Source: Clostridiales bacterium Firm_08 (GTDB taxonomy: Bacteria; Bacillota; Clostridia; Oscillospirales; QAKW01). From it: DNA of 64,000 nt. This document shows positions 59,075 to 64,000 of the stretch, piece after piece. The translations under genes and the position numbers were made by a program. The stretch lies in the NCBI GenBank assembly GCA_001604045.1, contig LVAN01000021.1:29234-93233 (forward strand), in the 5' to 3' direction. The number at the start of each line of letters is the position of its first letter. Within the stretch, counting starts at the first letter, position 1. The notes under the pieces were generated by a model. The model was not told the origin of the DNA. It did no database searches and saw only the letters and a program-made list of their open reading frames with translations.

Positions 59075-59263
59075 ATGGAACTTCTGCTCAAGATCGCATC
59101 CGTTGGCATCGTGACAAGCGTCGTCTGCCAGATCCTGACAAGATCCGGCAAAGACGAGTTGTCAATGGTCGCATCGCTCGCGGGAATGATCATCGCGCTG
59201 CTGATGATCGTAGATCAGGTACGGGATCTTTTCGATACCGTCAAAACAATGTTCTCCTTTTGA
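59075..59263 (+). CDS. spoIIIAC: Stage III sporulation protein AC
   Basis: A 62-residue membrane protein with two hydrophobic helices (about residues 2-20 and 31-48), the second followed by DQVRDLFDTVKTMF. Length and pattern are those of SpoIIIAC, a small channel component. It lies 4 bases after spoIIIAB and 3 before spoIIIAD. Confidence 0.92.
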   Translation: MELLLKIASVGIVTSVVCQILTRSGKDELSMVASLAGMIIALLMIVDQVRDLFDTVKTMFSF

Positions 59264-59266
59264 CAA

Positions 59267-59650
59267 ATGTCAGTTTTAAAAGTTATATTACTCGGCGCGG
59301 CGGCATCTTTTCTTGCTGTTGTTTTAAGTGACAGAAAAGATATTTCACGGCTTCTGACGGTATCCGCGGCGCTGACGGCGCTTTCTTTTGCGTCCTCGAA
59401 ACTCGGCACGTTTTTTTATTTTACGGAACGCTTGCGTGATCAAACGGGGATAGAGACACGATATACGGATATCGTTTATAAAGTCATCGGGATCTGTCTG
59501 ATCGGGGAGATCGTTTCCTCAATATGCGCCGATCACCATAATCAAACGCTTAAAACATCGCTGGAGATCGCGTGTAAATGCGCCGTGATCGTTTTGGCGC
59601 TTCCGATCTTTACAGCTGTTTTGGACAGCATCGGAGAACTGCTGAAATGA
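59267..59650 (+). CDS. spoIIIAD: Stage III sporulation protein AD
   Basis: A 127-residue membrane protein related to SpoIIIAC by an extra N-terminal part. Hydrophobic segments lie at about 2-18, 27-48, 73-92 and 104-122. The motif YTDIVYKVIGICLIGEI near residues 66-82 is family typical. Its end overlaps the spoIIIAE start by 4 bases. Confidence 0.92.
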   Translation: MSVLKVILLGAAASFLAVVLSDRKDISRLLTVSAALTALSFASSKLGTFFYFTERLRDQTGIETRYTDIVYKVIGICLIGEIVSSICADHHNQTLKTSLEIACKCAVIVLALPIFTAVLDSIGELLK

Positions 59651-60726
59651 AAAAAATAATGATCTTTCTGATCGTTTTGTTTTTGTTTTCGCTTCCGTGC
59701 GCGGCGGAAAAAGACGATATGCTTTCTTTGATCCCAGACGAGGTGGCGGAACAGTTTGATAAAATCGAAACGCGGGCGGATGATCCGCAGGATCTCCTCA
59801 AAACGTTGTCGTTTGAAAATCTTGCCGGAACACTGATAAACAAAGCAAAAGATTTTTTACCGGATCTGATGAAATTCATATCGATCATCCTCGGTTATGT
59901 ATTTGCCTTTGCGGTCCTTGACAGGTTTGCGCTTACAAAGGAAAACAGTACGGCAAAATTTGTGGTTCAAGGCTGTATACACGCGGTGTTGCTTATTTTT
60001 TTGCTTGATTCTTTCGCACGGTGCTGTGCAAAAGTCTCTGACAGTCTTGATACCATACGTGTCTTTTGTGAAAGCAGTGTTCCGATGATCACGGCGCTTT
60101 TGATCGAAGGCGGAAAGAACTTTTCCGCCGCCGTGTTTTCCTATGCTGTGAGTATTTGTTCGGCGCTGCTCACAAGCGCGAGCTGTGATATTTTTCTGCC
60201 GCTTTTACGGATCTATATTTCCGTCGGGAGCTGCGGGTTTTTATGGAACGTGATCGATCTTACCGCGATCACGGATCTAATCAAACAAACGATACGGTGG
60301 ACGGTCAGCGTGTTGTTTTCTGTGTTTACTTTCACCGTTTCCGTACAAAGTTTATTGGCAAGGGCCGCGGATTCGGTCACGAGAAAGGCTTTAAAAACAG
60401 CCGCCGCCGCTGTTCCGATGTTCGGCTCGGTATTATCTGAGGGGATAGATGGCGTTTTCACGCTTGCCGGAGGGACGAAAACAGCGGTATCAGGTCTTGG
60501 GATCGCCGTGATCCTCGCCGTCTTTGTCGGGCCCGCGGTCCATATCGCTTTGCAGGGGATGGCGCTGTATATCTCTCATTCGATCTCACGATTGTTCGGA
60601 CAAAAGGAATGTCTTGCCGTGCTGAGCGTTATGAGCGAGGCATACAAAATGCTGCTCGGGATCTTTCTGGTCTGTATTCTGATGTCCGTTGTCTGTTTTT
60701 TGATCTTGTGTCTGGGAGCGTCATAA
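59647..60726 (+). CDS. spoIIIAE: Stage III sporulation protein AE
   Basis: A 359-residue membrane protein with an N-terminal signal peptide (MKKIMIFLIVLFLFSLPCAA) and about seven further hydrophobic helices. A conserved stretch KTAAAAVPMFGSVLSEGIDGV lies near residues 247-267, in the part of SpoIIIAE that likely forms a membrane channel. I start at the ATG at 59647, which gives the signal peptide; the longer frame upstream is in spoIIIAD. Confidence 0.93.
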   Translation: MKKIMIFLIVLFLFSLPCAAEKDDMLSLIPDEVAEQFDKIETRADDPQDLLKTLSFENLAGTLINKAKDFLPDLMKFISIILGYVFAFAVLDRFALTKENSTAKFVVQGCIHAVLLIFLLDSFARCCAKVSDSLDTIRVFCESSVPMITALLIEGGKNFSAAVFSYAVSICSALLTSASCDIFLPLLRIYISVGSCGFLWNVIDLTAITDLIKQTIRWTVSVLFSVFTFTVSVQSLLARAADSVTRKALKTAAAAVPMFGSVLSEGIDGVFTLAGGTKTAVSGLGIAVILAVFVGPAVHIALQGMALYISHSISRLFGQKECLAVLSVMSEAYKMLLGIFLVCILMSVVCFLILCLGAS

Positions 60727-61169
60727 TGGAGACACTGAAAGCAATGACGATCAGTCTGTGCGCCGCTGTTTTCCTGTTTGGGTTGCTGCTCCGGCTGCTG
60801 CCGGGCGGGGCGATGCTTGAAAAGTACGCAAAGACAATCATCGGTATCCTGCTGATCTTAACGATCCTAAAAGGCATGATATCCTTTTCGGGGGAGATCA
60901 AAAAAGAGACGATGCCGTCATTTGACACGCAGAGCGTCGATCTTGAAGATCAGCTCGCTCGTCAAATACAAATATACTTGGATGACAAGATAGGAGAGAA
61001 CTTTAAAAACGTTTTCTGCCGTTCAGTTTCAATGGAGAAAAAAACCGATAAATATGAGATCGAACGGGTCGATATCGCGTGCTCCGAAAAAGAAAAAAAC
61101 GATGTGATCGAATTTGTCTCCCGTTTATGCGGGATCCCGGAGGAAAAGATCCATGTATCAGAGTATTAA
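60726..61169 (+). CDS. spoIIIAF: Stage III sporulation protein AF
   Basis: A 147-residue protein with two N-terminal transmembrane helices (about 6-24 and 34-52) and an extracytoplasmic C-terminal domain with a ring-building-like pattern ending IEFVSRLCGIPEEKIHV. The ATG at 60726 overlaps the spoIIIAE stop by one base. SpoIIIAF and SpoIIIAG form stacked rings in the intermembrane space. Confidence 0.9.
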   Translation: METLKAMTISLCAAVFLFGLLLRLLPGGAMLEKYAKTIIGILLILTILKGMISFSGEIKKETMPSFDTQSVDLEDQLARQIQIYLDDKIGENFKNVFCRSVSMEKKTDKYEIERVDIACSEKEKNDVIEFVSRLCGIPEEKIHVSEY

Positions 61170-61674
61170 AAAATATATTTCCGCCGATATTGTTCGAAAA
61201 TACAAGATACCGCTCATCCTGACGCCGATCGCCCTGTTGCTGATCGCGGTTTCGGGTGGATCCACTCAGAATAAAGAGATAAAAACAACACAGATCGACG
61301 TTGAAAAGTATTTTCACAGCATCGAAAAACAACTTGAAACCGGGATCTGCCAGATACAGTCGGTCAATGCCTGTGATGTTATGATCACCGCCGCGTCCGG
61401 CGAGGAATACGAATATCTCGAAAACACAGAACGGTCTTTTGGGGTTCGCGGGGAGGAACAGGAAAACGCGGAAACGCGTGAATACATCCTGGTAGATAAC
61501 GGCAGCGGCAAAAACGTCGTGATCCGGTCAAAAAAATATCCGAAAGTAAAGGGGGTGCTTGTCATATATGAGGGAGCAAGTGACATAAATATTAAAAAAG
61601 CGATCACCGATGCCGTTTCCACGGTGCTCGGCGTTCAAAGCAATAAGGTATGTGTTTTATCAAATCATGAATGA
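61153..61674 (+). CDS. spoIIIAG: Stage III sporulation protein AG
   Basis: A 173-residue protein with one transmembrane segment at about residues 17-33 and an extracytoplasmic ring-building domain; conserved stretches are NGSGKNVVIRSKKYPKVKGVLV-like (about 115-138) and the ASDINIKKAITDAVSTVLG end. It forms the large ring of the feeding channel. I use the ATG at 61153, which overlaps spoIIIAF by 17 bases and has GGAGGAAAAG upstream. Confidence 0.92.
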   Translation: MYQSIKKYISADIVRKYKIPLILTPIALLLIAVSGGSTQNKEIKTTQIDVEKYFHSIEKQLETGICQIQSVNACDVMITAASGEEYEYLENTERSFGVRGEEQENAETREYILVDNGSGKNVVIRSKKYPKVKGVLVIYEGASDINIKKAITDAVSTVLGVQSNKVCVLSNHE

Positions 61675-61686
61675 GAGGTAACGAGT

Positions 61687-62199
61687 ATGAAGATCAAGAA
61701 AAAACAGTGGCTGGTTCTGGGGCTTTGCGTGATCGTCTGCGCGGCGATCTATCTGAATTTCCGTCTTGGAAACAACACGACGGAAAAAACGGACTCCGGC
61801 AAGGTATTAGGGGAGGCTCAATACGTCAGTACCGAAGTTAAGGATGCGGCGCAGTATTTTACACAATCAAGGCTGACGCGGCAGAAATCGAAAGAGGACG
61901 CGCTGGATCTTTTGGACTCTGTCATATCATCCAAAGAATCGACCGATACGGTGAAACAGCAGGCAAATACCGAAAAGATGCAGATCGCCAAAAACGATCA
62001 AAGCGAAGCGACGATCGAAAATATGGTTAAGGCAAAGGGCTTTGACGACTGCGTTGCGTTTATCAGCGATGAAAACGTAAGCATTGTTGTGCAGAGTGAA
62101 GGACTTGAGGAAAGCCAGGTTGCGCAGATCCAGGAGATCGTGGTATCTGAAACGGGCTACAAGCCGAGCCAGGTAAAAATTGTTGAGGTAAAAAAATAA
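61687..62199 (+). CDS. spoIIIAH: Stage III sporulation protein AH
   Basis: A 170-residue protein with an N-terminal membrane anchor (about 8-24), a charged helical linker (50-105) and a C-terminal YscJ/FliF-like domain (GFDDCVAFISDENVSIVVQS... to the end, with SETGYKPSQVKIVEV). SpoIIIAH binds forespore SpoIIQ to link the two membranes. It is the last gene of the operon. A GAGAGGTAACG site precedes the ATG. Confidence 0.94.
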   Translation: MKIKKKQWLVLGLCVIVCAAIYLNFRLGNNTTEKTDSGKVLGEAQYVSTEVKDAAQYFTQSRLTRQKSKEDALDLLDSVISSKESTDTVKQQANTEKMQIAKNDQSEATIENMVKAKGFDDCVAFISDENVSIVVQSEGLEESQVAQIQEIVVSETGYKPSQVKIVEVKK

Positions 62200-62206
62200 A
62201 AAAGTA

Positions 62207-62234
62207 TTCCATTTTTCAAAAAGTATGATATAAT
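62207..62234 (+). promoter_or_regulatory. Possible promoter for the asp23 operon
   Basis: TATAAT at 62229-62234 is a consensus -10 in the 75-base gap after spoIIIAH. The best -35 is TTCCAT (62207-62212) at 16 bases, a weak match. No terminator is evident after spoIIIAH. Confidence 0.4.
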
Positions 62235-62274
62235 AAAAATACGCAGACAACAACAAAGTTAGGAGATCGTACTT

Positions 62275-62649
62275 ATGGATACTCAAAATCAAAAATTCGG
62301 AGAAGTCAGTATCTCGGAAGACGTGATCGCGACGATCGCGGCGGAAGCCGCCGGTTCCGTGGAAGGCGTGCACGCGCTTGCTCAGACGATCACATCGAAT
62401 TTCAAAGAGCTGATCGGCATCAAAAACGGATCGAAAGGCGTAACGGTCACGTTCGGTGACGATAAGCAGGTGACTGTCGTTTTGAACATCACGCTTTCCT
62501 ATGGCTACAAGATCCAGGAGACCGCCACGCAGGTACAGGCCGCCGTTATGCAAGCCATCAATGAAATGACGGGATACGGCATCGCCGCTGTCAATGTCAA
62601 CGTCCTCAATGTGGACATTCCCAAAAAGGAAACCGCAGCCGAAGCATGA
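62275..62649 (+). CDS. Asp23/Gls24 family envelope-stress protein
   Basis: A 124-residue protein with the Asp23 core: SEDVIATIAAEAAGSVEGVHAL near residues 14-35 and VVLNITLSYGYKIQETATQVQ near 70-90, ending VNVLNVDI. Members such as YqhY lie beside accA/nusB in Firmicutes and are linked to lipid synthesis and envelope stress. The role in this organism is not known. It overlaps nusB by four bases. An AGGAG site is upstream. Confidence 0.9.
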   Translation: MDTQNQKFGEVSISEDVIATIAAEAAGSVEGVHALAQTITSNFKELIGIKNGSKGVTVTFGDDKQVTVVLNITLSYGYKIQETATQVQAAVMQAINEMTGYGIAAVNVNVLNVDIPKKETAAEA

Positions 62650-63038
62650 ACAGATATGATGCAAGAGAGAGTGCGTTCGCTCTCGTTTTTTCACTTGATT
62701 TTTCGGATGACGCCGATATCGGCGAACTTCTGACGCTGTACTGCGAGAGCGAGAGCGTGGAACGCGACGCTTTTTTCGAGTCGCTCGTGCGCGCTGTGGC
62801 GGATCATAAAAATGATATCGACCACGCGATAGAAGGGAAACTCGCGCACTGGTCTTTGGCGCGGCTTTCCAAGATCACGCTTGCTGTTCTGCGTCTCGGT
62901 ACGGCGGAACTTTTGTATTTTGACGAGACGCCGAATGCCGTTGTCATCAACGAAGCGGTGGAGATCGCAAAAAAATATGAAGGGAAGGAAAGCGGCCGCT
63001 TTGTAAACGGCATTCTTTCCGCCATCGCAGAGCAATGA
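62646..63038 (+). CDS. nusB: Transcription antitermination factor NusB
   Basis: A 130-residue all-helical RNA-binding protein that joins NusE at boxA in rRNA transcription. RxxAFALVFSLDF near residues 6-17 and the C-terminal LGTAELLYFDETPNAVVINEAVEIAKKY and GRFVNGILSAI are the family hallmarks. ATGA overlaps join it to the genes on both sides. Confidence 0.95.
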   Translation: MNRYDARESAFALVFSLDFSDDADIGELLTLYCESESVERDAFFESLVRAVADHKNDIDHAIEGKLAHWSLARLSKITLAVLRLGTAELLYFDETPNAVVINEAVEIAKKYEGKESGRFVNGILSAIAEQ

Positions 63039-63946
63039 GTATTCTCGCGTTCGATACAAGCAACTATACTACGTCCGCGTGTCTTTTTGATGAGACACGC
63101 GGCATTCTTTGGCAAAATCGCATGATCATCCATCCGCCGCTTGAACAAAAAGGTCTGCGGCAAAGTGAAGTGGTGTTTCAGCATATCAAAAATTTTGAAA
63201 CACTTTTGGATGGAATGCCGGATGAAAAGATCACCTGCGTCGCGGCGTCTGACAGGCCGCGCCCGGTTGACGGATCTTATATGCCCTGTTTTCTGGTAGG
63301 AAAGAATTTTGCGCTTTGTATGGCGGATGTCCTGCACTGTCCCGTACGGTTTTATTCACACCAGCAAAACCATATCATGGCGGGTCTTTATACCGCGGAT
63401 GCTTTGCGTATTCTTTCGAACGATTTTGTTGTTTTTCACGTATCCGGCGGTACAACGGATATCCTGTATGTGCAAAACACCGCTTCCGGTCTTTCCATCG
63501 AACGGATCGGCGGATCTGACGACCTGCACGCCGGACAGCTTGTTGACAGAGTCGGCGTAATGATGGGGATGCGCTTTCCGTGCGGCAGGGAAGTTGAAAA
63601 GACCGCGGAGGGGTGCGATACGTTCCACAAAAACAAAATCAAATTGCGGGATCTGTCTTTTTCTCTTTCGGGATTTGAGAATAAGGCACGCGAACTTTTA
63701 GAGAGCGGCACGCGCGCAGACGCGGCGAAATATACGCTGGATATGATCGCGCAGTCTTTGGACGCCGCTATATTCGCCGTACGCGAGAGGTATGCCGGGA
63801 TACCGATCCTGATGGTCGGCGGTGTAATGGCAAATCGTATCATATCCGCTCATTTGACCGCCGGAAAGTCACGGATTTTCTTTGGGGATCCGTTTTATTC
63901 CTCCGATCACGCGCTGGGCAACGCGGTCTCTTGTATTTATTTTTAA
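63035..63946 (+). CDS. TsaD/Kae1-like (peptidase M22-type) protein
   Basis: A 303-residue ASKHA-fold protein related to the tRNA t6A enzyme TsaD. N-terminal LAFDTSNYTTSACL near residues 4-17, metal-site HQQNH at 109-113, and GGVMANRIISAHL near 267-279 are visible. It is shorter than true TsaD (about 335-340 residues), lacks the usual DETAAA-type region, and its glycine motif reads HVSGGTTDIL. Clostridial genomes often carry this paralogue next to nusB in addition to real tsaD. Its function is unknown; a canonical tsaD elsewhere in the genome would support the paralogue reading. Confidence 0.78.
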   Translation: MSILAFDTSNYTTSACLFDETRGILWQNRMIIHPPLEQKGLRQSEVVFQHIKNFETLLDGMPDEKITCVAASDRPRPVDGSYMPCFLVGKNFALCMADVLHCPVRFYSHQQNHIMAGLYTADALRILSNDFVVFHVSGGTTDILYVQNTASGLSIERIGGSDDLHAGQLVDRVGVMMGMRFPCGREVEKTAEGCDTFHKNKIKLRDLSFSLSGFENKARELLESGTRADAAKYTLDMIAQSLDAAIFAVRERYAGIPILMVGGVMANRIISAHLTAGKSRIFFGDPFYSSDHALGNAVSCIYF

Positions 63947-63954
63947 AATACTAC

Positions 63955-63983
63955 TTGACGAAACGAAAAAAATGGTGTATGAT
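63955..63983 (+). promoter_or_regulatory. Promoter for a gene beyond the right edge
   Basis: TTGACG (63955-63960) and TATGAT (63978-63983) with a 17-base spacer, just after the TsaD-like stop. The transcribed unit lies outside the window; the last 17 bases show nothing else. Confidence 0.7.
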
Positions 63984-64000
63984 AGGTTACGTTGCTTGGG

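Overview
The window is a gene-dense chromosomal segment of roughly 50% GC from an endospore-forming, anaerobic member of the Clostridia, probably an Oscillospirales-like or related gut/environmental lineage. The evidence is the gene content: sporulation genes (spoVM-like, sipL, spoIIIAA-AH), a PASTA-domain Ser/Thr kinase with its PP2C phosphatase, DivIVA/SepF, the PolC plus DnaE polymerase pair typical of Firmicutes, and an [FeFe]-hydrogenase maturation set. Almost all genes lie on the + strand. No prophage, insertion sequence or CRISPR array is visible.

1-13403: the classic gmk-rpoZ-priA-def-fmt-(YugP)-rsmB-rlmN-prpC-prkC-rsgA string, followed by a long hairpin, a small membrane ORF, a 24-codon spoVM-like gene and sipL. 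13408-20789: terminator, promoter and the miaB-ylbF/ricA-mutS-mutL-miaA repair/tRNA-modification cluster. 20800-26748: an envelope HlyD-like protein, then yggS-sepF-yggT-ylmH-divIVA-lspA-rluD (the division-associated ylm cluster). 26725-27792: a TPP riboswitch and thiT. 27832-44454: pyrH-frr-uppS-cdsA-dxr-rseP-ispG-polC, then murB-rapZ-whiA-dnaE. 44479-48132: pfkA, tRNA-Val, a HAD nucleotidase, a D,D-carboxypeptidase and hslO.

48151-49003: a tRNA-Asp/Phe/Cys cluster ending in a terminator, then an unusual 176-bp array in which eight 9-bp AGTTATATT boxes (four forward, then four inverted) alternate with GC-rich hairpins whose arm sequences all differ. A truncated copy of the array's start sits after the tRNA-Val terminator 2.9 kb upstream. 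Between the array and the next operon is a further stretch of unexplained structure. 49032-53019: TM1266-type regulator, hydE, hydG, hydF, behind a leader with two mutually exclusive hairpins. 53164-57558: a membrane flippase-like protein, a histidine phosphatase, a HAD phosphatase, a glycerol-1-phosphate dehydrogenase and a glycerophosphodiesterase, suggesting an unusual glycerophospholipid or polymer pathway. 57687-62199: the eight-gene spoIIIA operon. 62275-63946: asp23/gls24-like gene, nusB and a TsaD-like protein; a promoter at the right edge serves a gene outside the window.

The best candidates for something undescribed are the alternating-orientation palindrome array next to tRNA terminators, the two-state leader of the hydrogenase-maturation operon, the novel C-terminal repeats of the PASTA kinase, and a marked over-representation of GATC in coding DNA. 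Everything here was read by eye; no database search was run.
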